A DNA stretch of 9,694 bases from JBBAGE01 sp041655055 (GCA_041655055.1 JBBAGE010000092.1:1-9694), one strand, 5' to 3'; shown: positions 1 to 7,417, counted from the first letter of the stretch. Notes: generated by a model from the sequence alone, not told the origin. Program-made: numbers and translations.

Positions 1-1310
1 AGCCCCAGCGCCATCAGGCTCAGGATCACGGCCAGCCCCATGGTCATCAAAATGCGATAGGCGCGTTCCGATGGCTGACGGCGCGTCACCGCCTCATAGG
101 CGTAAAAGACCAGATGCCCCCCATCAAGCACCGGGATGGGAAAGAGGTTCAACAGCCCCACCGCCGTGCTCAGCACCGCGATGAACCAGATGAAACTGCT
201 GATCCCCTGCGATGCCATCGCGCCGGATGTTTCGGCAATGCCAATCGGCCCGCTAAGATTGCATGACGATATCGAACCGATGATCATGTGATAAAGACCC
301 GAAAGCGAGGATCGGATGATCTCGCCGGTCTTTTTGACCCCATAGGTCGCGACATCCCATATGCCGGGGGCCTCGGTCGCGGGTTCGAAAAAGAATCCGC
401 CCGAAAGCCCGATCAGCCAGCGGGTTTCAAACCCGCCACCGGGCAGCGGCACATCGCGGCGGCGCGGCTCCAGCGTCAGGTCGATCACCTCGCCCGCGCG
501 CCAGACGCGCAGGGCCATAGGCGCGCCATCCGATGCGCCTACGATGTCGCGCAACTGGGAAAAGGTCTCAAGCTCGGTGCCGTCGATCGACAGGATCACA
601 TCGCCGCTGCGCATCCGCGCACTGATCGCGGCGCTGTCGGGCGAAATACCCACGGCCAGCGGCGGCATCGGATGCGGCGCGCGCAGGCTGATTTCGCGGC
701 CATCGCGCAGCACGGTATAATCCAGCATGCGTTCGGGCGGCAAAGTGTCGATATAACTGCCAAATTCCGCCAGTTCCGGCGTGGGTTGCCCGGCGATGGA
801 CAGGATCTCGTCGCCTGCTTCCAGTTCTTGCACACCCGGCATCGGCAGCACCCGTGCCACGGTCAGCGGGTCGGACGCCACCCCGCTGAACAGCAGAAAT
901 GCCGAAAACACCAGCGCCGAGAGGATGAAATTCGCCACAGGCCCCGCCGCCGCCGTGGCCGCGCGCGCCCAAAGCGGTGCGCCATGCATGGTTTCGCGCC
1001 GCGCCTGCGCATCCATGGTCGAAAGCGCGCCTTCATCCTTGCCCGATGCCGCATTGGCATCGCCGCGGAATTTTACATAGCCACCCAAAGGCAGCGCCGC
1101 CACCTGCCAGATGGTGCCATGCCGATCCCGGCGGCTGAACAACACCGGCCCAAACCCGAGCGAGAACACATCCGATTTGATTCCGCTCCAGCGGCCGACG
1201 AAATAATGGCCCAATTCGTGAATGGTCACGATGACCGACAGCGCCACGATAAAGGCGATGATCGTGAACAGCAGATTCCCGAATTGGGGGATCAAGATCG
1301 CCAGATCCAT
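1..1310 (-). CDS. rseP: RseP site-2 intramembrane zinc metalloprotease (C-terminal end cut by window edge)
   Basis: Inner-membrane site-2 protease (M50 family). In characterised relatives it cleaves the membrane-bound anti-sigma factor RseA after a first periplasmic cut and also clears signal-peptide remnants. Of the protein, 436 codons are visible. An N-terminal membrane segment (about residues 11-30) runs into the zinc motif HELGH (31-35). A second hydrophobic segment (about 120-142) is followed by two PDZ-like domains (about 150-210 and 218-282, each with a GD-x-IL-S-I core). Then come NLSGPIGIA (351-359), a third segment, and NLFPIPVLDGGH (388-399), whose D396 is the third zinc ligand. 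The last hydrophobic stretch (about 417-436) reaches the window edge, so only a short C-terminal tail should be missing. The start is ATG at 1310, with AAAGG 6 nt upstream inside the end of dxr. Only 3 bp separate it from the dxr stop, so it is probably translationally coupled. Its substrate in this organism cannot be read from the window. Confidence 0.96.
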   Translation of the reverse strand, partial: MDLAILIPQFGNLLFTIIAFIVALSVIVTIHELGHYFVGRWSGIKSDVFSLGFGPVLFSRRDRHGTIWQVAALPLGGYVKFRGDANAASGKDEGALSTMDAQARRETMHGAPLWARAATAAAGPVANFILSALVFSAFLLFSGVASDPLTVARVLPMPGVQELEAGDEILSIAGQPTPELAEFGSYIDTLPPERMLDYTVLRDGREISLRAPHPMPPLAVGISPDSAAISARMRSGDVILSIDGTELETFSQLRDIVGASDGAPMALRVWRAGEVIDLTLEPRRRDVPLPGGGFETRWLIGLSGGFFFEPATEAPGIWDVATYGVKKTGEIIRSSLSGLYHMIIGSISSCNLSGPIGIAETSGAMASQGISSFIWFIAVLSTAVGLLNLFPIPVLDGGHLVFYAYEAVTRRQPSERAYRILMTMGLAVILSLMALG

Positions 1311-1313
1311 GCG

Positions 1314-2495
1314 CTACCTTTCTGTTTGCAGCCGCCGGGCGGATTCGCCCGCATGGATACGTGCCATACGGTCGGCTTCGCGCACGTTATCAAGGGTTAT
1401 ATCGGCATTTGTAAGGCCCTGCCCGGATGACATCTGCGTGAGCACATCCTCGACCACCGCGGCCATATCCAAAAACCCGATCCGGCCCGCGATAAAGGCA
1501 TCAAGGGCGGCTTCCTTGGCGGCATTGAACACCGCGCCCGCAAGCCCGCCGGTGGCCATCACATCGCGCGCCAGCCGCAGCGCCGGAAAGCGGCGTTCAT
1601 CCGGGGCCGCAAAGCGCAGTTGCGCCAGTTTTGCCAGATCGACACGGGCCACCGGAAGATCGCGCCGCTCGGGCCAATGCAGTGCATAGCCAATCGCATG
1701 GCGCATATCAGGCGCGCCCAGATGCGCCATCAGCGCGCCATCACGAAACCCCACCAGCGCATGCATGATGCTTTCGGGATGCACCAGCACATCGATCTGC
1801 GCGGGATCAAAGCCAAAAAATTCATGCGCTTCGATCACTTCCATGGCTTTGTTGAACATCGATGCGCTGTCGATGGTGATCCGCTGGCCCATGGCCCAAT
1901 TGGGATGGGCCGATGCCTGCGCCACCGTGGCCGTGGCCAGTTGTTCCAGCGGCCAATCGCGAAACGGCCCGCCCGACGCGGTCAGGATCACGCGTTCGAC
2001 ATCGGCAATTCGTTCGCCGCAAAGCGCCTGAAACACGGCGGAATGTTCGCTATCGACCGGCAGAATGCGCGCGCCGTGATGCGCCGCCTCGGCCATCAAC
2101 AGGGGGCCGGCACTTACCAGGCTTTCCTTGTTCGCCAGCGCCAGCGTGCGACCGTGGCGCAGCGCCGCAAGCCCCGGCGCAAGCCCCGCGGCCCCCACAA
2201 TCGCCGACATCACCCAATCGGCAGGCCGGTCTGCGGCCTCGATCAGGGCGGCGGGGCCGGCGGCGGCCTCTACCCCGCTGCCTTGCAGCGCGGCGCGCAG
2301 ATCACCCAGCAGGCCGGGTTCGGATGTGACCGCAAGATCGGCGCGCAGGGAAATGGCATCGCGGGCAAGCTGGCTGATATTGCGCCCGCCGCTTAGCGCC
2401 ACCACGTGATAGCTGCCCGGCGCCGCGCGCGCGATCAGATCGATCGTGTTTTGGCCGATGGAACCGGTGGCCCCGAAAATCGAAATCCGGCGCAT
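1314..2495 (-). CDS. dxr: 1-deoxy-D-xylulose 5-phosphate reductoisomerase
   Basis: Cytosolic enzyme that rearranges and reduces DXP to 2-C-methyl-D-erythritol 4-phosphate using NADPH and a divalent metal. It is the first committed step of the MEP isoprenoid pathway and, in the family, the target of fosmidomycin. The 393-residue length is normal. The N-terminal Rossmann motif GATGSIG is at 8-14. ALANKESLV is at 119-127. Metal ligands are in PVDSEHSA (D148, E150) and NKAMEVIEA (E219, with N215 and K216). The substrate loop HPNWAMGQRITIDSASMFNKA is complete, as is the C-terminal helical domain. The start ATG lies 3 bp after the cdsA stop, and the stop lies 3 bp before rseP, so the gene is embedded in a tight operon. 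The isopentenyl units it helps make feed the product of the neighbouring uppS. No defect seen. Confidence 0.98.
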   Translation of the reverse strand: MRRISIFGATGSIGQNTIDLIARAAPGSYHVVALSGGRNISQLARDAISLRADLAVTSEPGLLGDLRAALQGSGVEAAAGPAALIEAADRPADWVMSAIVGAAGLAPGLAALRHGRTLALANKESLVSAGPLLMAEAAHHGARILPVDSEHSAVFQALCGERIADVERVILTASGGPFRDWPLEQLATATVAQASAHPNWAMGQRITIDSASMFNKAMEVIEAHEFFGFDPAQIDVLVHPESIMHALVGFRDGALMAHLGAPDMRHAIGYALHWPERRDLPVARVDLAKLAQLRFAAPDERRFPALRLARDVMATGGLAGAVFNAAKEAALDAFIAGRIGFLDMAAVVEDVLTQMSSGQGLTNADITLDNVREADRMARIHAGESARRLQTER

Positions 2496-2498
2496 GGG

Positions 2499-3317
2499 TC
2501 AGATCGACCCGGCGAGCGCGATCAGCGCCGAAACCACCGAGGCCCCGATCAGCGCATCGAACCGATCCATTACGCCGCCATGGCCGGGGATGATATTGGA
2601 TGCATCCTTGATCCCTGCCCGCCGCTTTATTGCACTTTCGGCGATGTCGCCCATTTGTCCGGCAAAGGAAAGGCCCACGGCCACCGCGGCCAGCATCAGC
2701 GGCTGTGCCCCCAACGCGGGCGCGGCCAGCGCACCCAAAATCGCTGCCCCTACCCAGCCGGCCAGCGTGCCCGACCAGGTTTTCTTGGGGCTGATCGCGG
2801 GCCAGAATTTCGGCCCGCCAAGCGCGCGCCCGGCGAAATAGCCGGCAATATCGCTGATGATCACGATACCGACCAGGAACGCCACGGCGGCAAAGCCTTC
2901 ATACCCGCGCAGCGCGCCCAGCCAGATCACCCCCACCTGAATCGCCAGCGCATAGGCCATGAACAGCCCCCGGCCCCGGCGCAAGACCACCAGCCCCAGC
3001 AACAGCGGCAGGATCGCGATCGCCACGACATGCACCTGGTAACCAAACAGGAAATGCGCATCCATCGGCGGCACATAGCCCATCAAGGCCGAGGCCGCGA
3101 AAGCCGCGCCGGTAACCGCGCCCATCCACAGGGCCTGCCGCGATGTCGCGGCAAACATCCGCGCCAGTTCCCAGATCATCACGCCAGAGGCCAGCGCCAG
3201 CGCCAGTGCAAGCGCCAATCCCCCCGCCCAGAGCACGCCCGCGCCCACCACCGCCAGCACAAGCCCCGAAGCCACGCGCGGGCCCAGATCGGCCCAGTTT
3301 GCCCGCGCCACATTCAT
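2499..3317 (-). CDS. cdsA: Phosphatidate cytidylyltransferase (CDP-diglyceride synthase)
   Basis: Polytopic inner-membrane enzyme that makes CDP-diacylglycerol from phosphatidic acid and CTP, the branch-point precursor of phosphatidylglycerol, cardiolipin, phosphatidylserine and phosphatidylethanolamine. The 272-residue protein is mostly hydrophobic, with about seven or eight candidate membrane segments beginning near residue 15. The C-terminal family signature is intact at 228-254 (S-x-I-K-R-x4-K-D-x-S-x2-I-P-x-H-G-G-x2-D-R-x-D), including the catalytic and metal-binding acidic residues. SDIAGYFAGRALGGPKFWPAISPKKTW-type sequence, typical of CdsA, lies in the middle. The ATG start at 3317 overlaps the uppS stop by 4 bp (ATGA), which is classic translational coupling, and the stop lies 3 bp before dxr. 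The protein is slightly shorter than the E. coli enzyme, as is common in alphaproteobacteria. Confidence 0.97.
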   Translation of the reverse strand: MNVARANWADLGPRVASGLVLAVVGAGVLWAGGLALALALALASGVMIWELARMFAATSRQALWMGAVTGAAFAASALMGYVPPMDAHFLFGYQVHVVAIAILPLLLGLVVLRRGRGLFMAYALAIQVGVIWLGALRGYEGFAAVAFLVGIVIISDIAGYFAGRALGGPKFWPAISPKKTWSGTLAGWVGAAILGALAAPALGAQPLMLAAVAVGLSFAGQMGDIAESAIKRRAGIKDASNIIPGHGGVMDRFDALIGASVVSALIALAGSI

Positions 3318-4039
3318 GCCTTGACCGCGCCAAAGCGGCGGTCCCGCCCCGCATAGCTGGTCACGATCCGGCCAAAGATTTCGGCCGAGAAATCGGGCCA
3401 GAGCGTATCGACGAATTCATATTCGGAATAGGCCGACTGCCAAAGCAGAAAGTTGGAAATCCGCGCCTCGCCGCTGGTGCGGATCACCAGATCGGGATCG
3501 GGCAAAACGCAGGTATCAAGATAGCGCGGCAGGGTTTCTTCGTTCACGCCATCGGGATGCAGCCGCCCTTCGGCCACATCACGGGCAAGCCGCCGGGTGG
3601 CGCGCGCCACCTCATCCCGGCCGCCGTAATTGAGCGCGATGGTCAGATGCAGCGTCGTATTGGCCGCGGTCATGGATTCAAGCTCGTTCATCAGGGCCAC
3701 CAGCTTGGGATCAAGCCGCACCCGATCGCCGATGAAATGCACCCGCACGCCTGCGGCATGCAGCCGACGCGCCTCGCCCACGATATAGCGGCGAAACAGC
3801 GACATCAGCCCCGCCACCTCGGCCTGGGTGCGTTTCCAGTTTTCCGTGGAAAAGGCAAAAACCGTCAGATATTCCACCCCGAGCGCGGGGCAGGCTTTCA
3901 CGATTTCGCGCAGCCGCCGGGCGCCCGCATGATGGCCAAAAAGCCGTGGCCGCCCCCGCGCGACCGCCCAGCGACCATTACCGTCCATGATGATGGCGAC
4001 ATGTCTGGGTCCGCTGAATTGCGCGTCTTTCATCGCCAC
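3314..4039 (-). CDS. uppS: Isoprenyl transferase / undecaprenyl diphosphate synthase
   Basis: Cis-prenyltransferase that extends farnesyl diphosphate with isopentenyl diphosphate to undecaprenyl diphosphate, the lipid carrier for peptidoglycan and surface polysaccharides. The 241 residues contain HVAIIMDGNGRWA (13-25) with catalytic D19, the substrate loop FAFSTENWKR (61-70), ALNYGGRDE (135-143) and the C-terminal signature RTSGE (187-191) followed by RISNFLLWQ, where R193 and S195 bind diphosphate. The start is ambiguous. GTG at 4039 has AAAGG 7 nt upstream. ATG at 4033, two codons later, has GAGG 5 nt upstream. The first is reported here, and both leave the protein essentially the same. The gene overlaps cdsA by 4 bp at its stop and lies 38 bp downstream of frr. 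It draws on the isoprenoid pool that dxr in the same operon supplies. Confidence 0.97.
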   Translation of the reverse strand: MAMKDAQFSGPRHVAIIMDGNGRWAVARGRPRLFGHHAGARRLREIVKACPALGVEYLTVFAFSTENWKRTQAEVAGLMSLFRRYIVGEARRLHAAGVRVHFIGDRVRLDPKLVALMNELESMTAANTTLHLTIALNYGGRDEVARATRRLARDVAEGRLHPDGVNEETLPRYLDTCVLPDPDLVIRTSGEARISNFLLWQSAYSEYEFVDTLWPDFSAEIFGRIVTSYAGRDRRFGAVKA

Positions 4040-4077
4040 CTCGTTACCTTTGGCCGTGCCAGCGCGCCGGCATCGGC

Positions 4078-4638
4078 TTATACTTGCATGATCTCGGCTT
4101 GTTTGGCGTCCAGCGCCGCATCCACCTGGGCAATATATTTGTCGGTCAGGGACTGAACCTCATCGGCCCAGAATTTCTGATCGTCTTCGCTGATCGAATC
4201 CTTGTTCTTTTTGATCTGGTCCATGCCGTCGCGGCGCAGGTTGCGCACAGCAACGCGGGCATGTTCGGCATATTGCGCGGCAACCTTGGTCAATTCGCGG
4301 CGCCGTTCCTCGTTCAATTCGGGGATGGGCAGCATGATGATCGTGCCGTTCAATTGCGGATTGATCCCCAGCCCGGATTCGCGGATCGCCTTTTCGACCT
4401 TGCCGACCAGCGCCTTGTCCCAGACATTGATCGTGACCATGCGCGGTTCGGGCACGTTGACGGTGCCCACCTGGTTGATCGGTGTGGGCTGGCCATAGGC
4501 ATCCACCATCACCGGCTCCAGCATCGAGCCCGAGGCCCGGCCGGTGCGCAGCGATCCGAATTCGGTTTTCAACGCGGCCATGGCGCCATCCATCCGGCGC
4601 GTCAGGTCATTTAGATCGAGCTCAAATTCATCAGCCAT
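4078..4638 (-). CDS. frr: Ribosome recycling factor
   Basis: Cytosolic factor that, with EF-G, splits the post-termination ribosome so that it can restart. The 186 residues match the family length (about 185). Domain I helix 1 carries LRTGRAS (30-36). The domain II insert (about 31-104) includes the NVWDKALVGKVEKAI region (71-85) and NPQLNGTIIMLPIPELNEERR (93-113). The C-terminal helix carries VRNLRRDG (131-138) with the conserved arginine R132, and ends in a long charged helix. The start is ATG at 4638. The Shine-Dalgarno is weak (purine-rich GAAGAAAGA about 9 nt upstream). It lies 99 bp downstream of pyrH, the widest gap in this operon. That gap holds a stem-loop and a possible weak internal promoter (separate entries), so frr may be partly expressed independently. 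Confidence 0.98.
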   Translation of the reverse strand: MADEFELDLNDLTRRMDGAMAALKTEFGSLRTGRASGSMLEPVMVDAYGQPTPINQVGTVNVPEPRMVTINVWDKALVGKVEKAIRESGLGINPQLNGTIIMLPIPELNEERRRELTKVAAQYAEHARVAVRNLRRDGMDQIKKNKDSISEDDQKFWADEVQSLTDKYIAQVDAALDAKQAEIMQV

Positions 4639-4670
4639 GCGCGGTGTCTTTCTTCACTTGTCCTGATAGT

Positions 4671-4688
4671 CTGGCGCGGCGGCGCCGG
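4671..4688 (-). other. GC-rich stem-loop in the pyrH-frr gap
   Basis: Two 7-nt arms (4671-4677 and 4682-4688) can pair with one G-T wobble around a 4-nt loop. There is no T-run downstream in the minus direction, so this is not a classic Rho-independent terminator. It could be an attenuator or an mRNA processing or stability element between pyrH and frr. A chance GC-rich inverted repeat is also possible. Confidence 0.25.
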
Positions 4689-4696
4689 TTGCCCTC

Positions 4697-4726
4697 TCTA
4701 TAGCAAGCCGCCCCGGGTGATGTAAG
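4697..4726 (-). promoter_or_regulatory. Possible weak internal promoter upstream of frr
   Basis: Read on the minus strand, CTTACA (4726-4721) is followed after 18 bp by TATAGA (4702-4697), each matching four of six sigma-70 consensus bases. It sits just after the pyrH stop and upstream of frr. The match is weak and could be chance. Confidence 0.22.
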
Positions 4727-4737
4727 GGAAAAGAGGC

Positions 4738-5493
4738 TCAGCCCGCGCCCGGCGCGTGATCGCTGACGGTGGTATAGGTTCCCTGCCCCGCCAGTATGCC
4801 GCGAAATCCGCCCGGCTCATCAAGGGAAAACACGATGATCGGCAGATCGTTATCGCGCGCCAGCGCGATGGCCGAAGCATCCATGACATTAAGATGCTTT
4901 TGCAGCACCTCGTCATAGCTGACATGATCGTAGCGCTTGGCATCGGGGTGGCGCACCGGGTCGCGGTCATAGACACCGTCAACCTTGGTGCCCTTGAAAA
5001 TCGCCTCGCAGCTCATTTCGTTGGCGCGCAGCGTCGCGGCGGTATCGGTGGTGAAATAGGGATTGCCGGTGCCTGCGGCAAAGATCACGACGCGGCCTTT
5101 TTCCAGATGCCGCACGGCACGGCGGCGGATATAGGGCTCGCAGATCTGATCCATCGGAATGGCCGAAATCACCCGGGTGAAAATGCCCAGCCCTTCCAGC
5201 GCCGCCTGCATCGCAAGCGCATTCATCACCGTGGCAAGCATCCCCATATAATCGGCGGTCGTGCGCTCCATCCCCTGCGCGCTGCCTTGCAACCCGCGAA
5301 AGATATTGCCTCCGCCGATAACCATGCATATTTCCACGCCGGTATCATGCACGTTCTTGATTTCGCGCGCGATGCGCTCGACCGTGGGGGGGTGCAATCC
5401 GTAACCCTGATCGCCCATCAGCGCCTCACCCGAGATCTTGAGCATGACACGACGATAATTTGGTGAGGCTTGGCCAACAGCGGGCTCGGACAT
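4738..5493 (-). CDS. pyrH: UMP kinase (uridylate kinase)
   Basis: Amino-acid-kinase-fold enzyme that phosphorylates UMP to UDP with ATP, early in pyrimidine nucleotide supply. In bacteria it is usually hexameric, activated by GTP and inhibited by UTP. The 251 residues show KISGE (19-23), the glycine-rich GGGN (60-63) with IFRG, the MGMLATVMNALA helix (83-94), AAGTGNPYFTTDTAA (139-153) and KGTKVDGVYDRDP (167-179), all standard for PyrH. The C-terminal stretch after VFSLDEPGGFRGIL is a few residues longer than in E. coli. The start is ATG at 5493 with GGAG 8 nt upstream. It is the first gene of the minus-strand cluster. The neighbour upstream is divergent miaA, so the operon promoter must lie in the 86-bp gap 5494-5579, where only a poor -10-like CATAAT (minus strand, 5520-5515) is visible. 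The common rpsB-tsf partners are not adjacent. Confidence 0.98.
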   Translation of the reverse strand: MSEPAVGQASPNYRRVMLKISGEALMGDQGYGLHPPTVERIAREIKNVHDTGVEICMVIGGGNIFRGLQGSAQGMERTTADYMGMLATVMNALAMQAALEGLGIFTRVISAIPMDQICEPYIRRRAVRHLEKGRVVIFAAGTGNPYFTTDTAATLRANEMSCEAIFKGTKVDGVYDRDPVRHPDAKRYDHVSYDEVLQKHLNVMDASAIALARDNDLPIIVFSLDEPGGFRGILAGQGTYTTVSDHAPGAG

Positions 5494-5532
5494 AAGGTGG
5501 CTCCGATTGGTAAGATTATGACGGGGATCAAA

Positions 5533-5580
5533 ATGTCCGAAAAACCCGAAAGGTTCAATGCGCGAATGCAGGCGCGGTAA
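5533..5580 (+). other. Possible 15-codon leader ORF ending on the miaA start
   Basis: A short frame ATG-TCC-GAA-AAA... encodes MSEKPERFNARMQAR. It stops at TAA 5578-5580, whose last A is the first base of the miaA ATG (TAATG). A G-rich stretch (GGGG, 5523-5526) lies 6 nt before its ATG and could serve as a ribosome binding site, whereas miaA itself has no clear Shine-Dalgarno. This arrangement would allow translational coupling by termination-reinitiation. The peptide is short enough to be chance, and conservation is unknown. Confidence 0.3.
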
Positions 5581-6458
5581 TGGGCTTTGATCTGGCGTCT
5601 GTGGGGCGCGAAAAACCGGTGCTGATCGCAGGCCCGACCGCCAGCGGCAAATCGGCGCTCGCGATCGAGATTGCCACCCGTTTTGGCGGGGTGATCATCA
5701 ATGCCGACGCGCTGCAGGTATTCGCCAACTGGCGGATTTTGACCGCGCGCCCGGATGCGGCGCAACTGGCACAGGCGCCGCACCGGCTTTATGGGCATGT
5801 GCCGGGGAATGCCGATTATTCCGTCGGTCATTGGTTGCGCGATGTGACGCCGCATCTGGCGGGGGGCTTGCGCCCGATTATCGTGGGCGGCACCGGCCTT
5901 TATTTTGCGGCCATGACCGAAGGGCTGGCCGATATCCCCCACACCCCTGCCGCCATTCGCGCCATGGCAGACGCGCGGATGCGGGCCGAAGGTGCGCCCG
6001 CGCTGCTGGCCGAGCTTGACCCCGCCACCGCCGCGCGTATCGACCGGTTGAACCCGATGCGCGTGCAGCGTGCCTGGGAAGTGCAGCAAACCACCGGGCG
6101 CGGGCTTGCCGCATGGCAAGACGATACCGGACCGGCGCTGTTGGCCCTGAGTGATACGGTTCCGATCCTGCTTGATGCCGATCGCGACTGGCTGGCCGCG
6201 CGGATCGATCTGCGCTTTGATCTGATGCTTGAACAGGGCGCGCTGGATGAAGCGCGCGCCAATATGGCCGGCTGGGATGCGATGCGCCCATCTTCGCGCG
6301 CGATCGGGGCGCCCGAACTGATCGCGCATCTGCGCGGCGAGATTGATCTGGCGACCGCGCGCAACCGCGCCCAGATCGCCACCCGCCAATATGCCAAGCG
6401 CCAGCGCACATGGTTTCGTGCGCGCATGCGCGACTGGCACAAGATATCGTTGCCCTGA
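5580..6458 (+). CDS. miaA: tRNA dimethylallyltransferase
   Basis: Transfers the dimethylallyl group from DMAPP to N6 of A37 in tRNAs that read UNN codons. This is the first step to i6A/ms2i6A, which stabilises codon-anticodon pairing. The 292 residues carry the P-loop GPTASGKS (18-25), NADALQVF (41-48, with D43 in the catalytic position), LTARP (54-58), GGTGLYF (103-109, with the conserved Thr105), and the C-terminal helical region from about residue 200 with RIDLRFDLMLEQGALDEA. The family end motif RQYAKRQRTWFR is present. No in-frame alternative start lies upstream, so ATG 5580 is used even though only a weak AGG precedes it; see the possible leader ORF. It is divergent from pyrH, with 86 bp between. 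It consumes DMAPP, a product of the MEP pathway that dxr begins, but it is on the other strand and co-regulation is not shown. Confidence 0.97.
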   Translation: MGFDLASVGREKPVLIAGPTASGKSALAIEIATRFGGVIINADALQVFANWRILTARPDAAQLAQAPHRLYGHVPGNADYSVGHWLRDVTPHLAGGLRPIIVGGTGLYFAAMTEGLADIPHTPAAIRAMADARMRAEGAPALLAELDPATAARIDRLNPMRVQRAWEVQQTTGRGLAAWQDDTGPALLALSDTVPILLDADRDWLAARIDLRFDLMLEQGALDEARANMAGWDAMRPSSRAIGAPELIAHLRGEIDLATARNRAQIATRQYAKRQRTWFRARMRDWHKISLP

Positions 6459-6488
6459 CCGGGGGGCGGTGTTTTCGGGCAACATTTT
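6449..6488 (+). terminator. Weak terminator-like inverted repeat at the end of miaA
   Basis: GTTGCCC (6449-6455) and GGGCAAC (6477-6483) are perfect complements separated by 21 nt, followed by ATTTT. The left arm is the last coding bases of miaA and abuts its stop codon. The loop is long and the T-run short, so termination efficiency would be low if real. Confidence 0.28.
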
Positions 6489-6495
6489 GATCTGC

Positions 6496-6525
6496 TTGCA
6501 GAATTTCAACGCAAATTTCTATAAA
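6496..6525 (+). promoter_or_regulatory. Candidate sigma-70 promoter of the AraC-family gene
   Basis: TTGCAG (6496-6501) and TATAAA (6520-6525) are separated by 18 bp in a locally AT-rich stretch after miaA, about 48 bp before the regulator's ATG. The spacer contains AATTTC twice (6502-6507 and 6514-6519), 12 bp apart. This spacing is close to one helical turn and could form a regulator half-site pair. No experimental support. Confidence 0.45.
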
Positions 6526-6573
6526 CGCCCCCGATCCTGCCCTATTCTTGCACAAAACGAACACAGGCAGAGC

Positions 6574-7377
6574 ATGACCCAAATCCCCCAAGCCGCCCCC
6601 GCCGGGTTTCGCGTTACCCATTTGAACCGCTTTGCCCAAGGCGGCCGCTGGCGGACCGAGGCGATGCGATCCTATCGCCAGCCGGTGCTGATCTGGTTCA
6701 CCCGTGGTCAGGGGCGGATCACCGTATCGGGTGTGACGCGCGGCTATGGGCCGCATAATCTGGTGTTTTTGCCCGCAGGCACGATGCACGGGTTTGATAC
6801 ACCCGGGCAGGTCTTCGGCTCGGTGGTGTTTTTGCCGCCCGATCCGGCGCTGATGTTGCCGGATCAGGCGCTGCATCTGCGCTTTCGCGACAGCACCCAA
6901 CAAAATGAACTGACGGGCCTGATCGATGCGCTGGCGCGCGAGATCGAGGGGAATTTGCCCGCACGTGAGCGGGCGTTGCACTATCGCGCCGGGCTGGTGG
7001 CCGTCTGGATCGAGCGTCAGATCGCCCAGATGCCCGAGATCACCACCCCACCCGATGCATCACGCCGGCTGGCCGCCGCCTATTCCGCGCTGATCGAGCA
7101 GGATTTGACCTCGGGCCGGTCGGTGGCGGAATATGCGGCAGTTTTGGGGGTGAGCCCCACGCATCTAAGCCGGGCGTGCAACATTGCCAGCGGCCGTCCG
7201 GCCTCGGCCCTGCTGGCGGATCGTATTTTGTTCGAGGCCCGGCGCCTGCTAAGTGAAACACGCCTGCCGGTGGGCGATATTGCGGCCGCATTGGGGTTTA
7301 CCTCGGCGGCTTATTTCACCCGCAGTTTTCACCGCCAGACAGGCCTCACGCCCACGCAGTTTCGTGCGCAGGCGTGA
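6574..7377 (+). CDS. AraC-family transcriptional regulator (cupin sensor plus double HTH)
   Basis: Cytosolic one-component transcription factor of 267 residues. The N-terminal half (about 20-110) looks like the AraC-type cupin sensor domain, with beta-rich sequence and GPHNLVFLPAGTMHGFD, the typical turn of that fold. The C-terminal 105 residues (163-267) are a full AraC DNA-binding domain. The first helix-turn-helix is at about 183-202 (SVAEYAAVLGVSPTHLSRAC). The second carries the family signature near 232-263 (P-V-G-D-I-A-x3-G-F-x-S-x-A-Y-F-x-R-x-F-x4-G-x-T-P-x-x-F-R). The frame stays open upstream into miaA, but ATG 6574 is preferred because it follows a promoter-like sequence and has AGG 6 nt upstream. 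The ligand and targets are not evident. It stands alone, with no catabolic or transport gene next to it, and converges on the secreted-protein gene. Autoregulation or distant targets are equally possible. Confidence 0.93.
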   Translation: MTQIPQAAPAGFRVTHLNRFAQGGRWRTEAMRSYRQPVLIWFTRGQGRITVSGVTRGYGPHNLVFLPAGTMHGFDTPGQVFGSVVFLPPDPALMLPDQALHLRFRDSTQQNELTGLIDALAREIEGNLPARERALHYRAGLVAVWIERQIAQMPEITTPPDASRRLAAAYSALIEQDLTSGRSVAEYAAVLGVSPTHLSRACNIASGRPASALLADRILFEARRLLSETRLPVGDIAAALGFTSAAYFTRSFHRQTGLTPTQFRAQA

Positions 7378-7382
7378 ACGGA

Positions 7383-7413
7383 CACGGGCGGGTCGAAGGG
7401 CTCCCGCCGCGTG
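7383..7413. terminator. Hairpin 1 between convergent genes
   Basis: CACGGGCGGG (7383-7392) pairs with CCCGCC-g-CGTG (7403-7413), giving a 10-bp GC-rich stem with one bulged G and a 10-nt loop. It starts 5 bp after the stop of the AraC-family gene. No T-run follows on either strand, so it is a candidate intrinsic terminator of the U-poor kind, or a 3'-end stabiliser. Confidence 0.45.
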
Positions 7414-7417
7414 CCCC

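Noticed and set aside
288..1430. Long plus-strand open frame of 380 codons opposite rseP
   Set aside because: It is the GC-rich antisense of rseP and the dxr end: Arg/His/Gln-rich, no domain, no ribosome binding site. The minus-strand reading gives a clear RseP with HELGH and LDGG.
6343..6573. Upstream extension of the AraC-family frame into miaA
   Set aside because: It would overlap the miaA coding end and precede the promoter-like sequence; ATG 6574 has a plausible ribosome binding site.
5418..6981. Minus-strand open frames opposite miaA and the AraC-family gene
   Set aside because: Compositionally biased shadow frames. The plus strand encodes proteins with complete family motifs.
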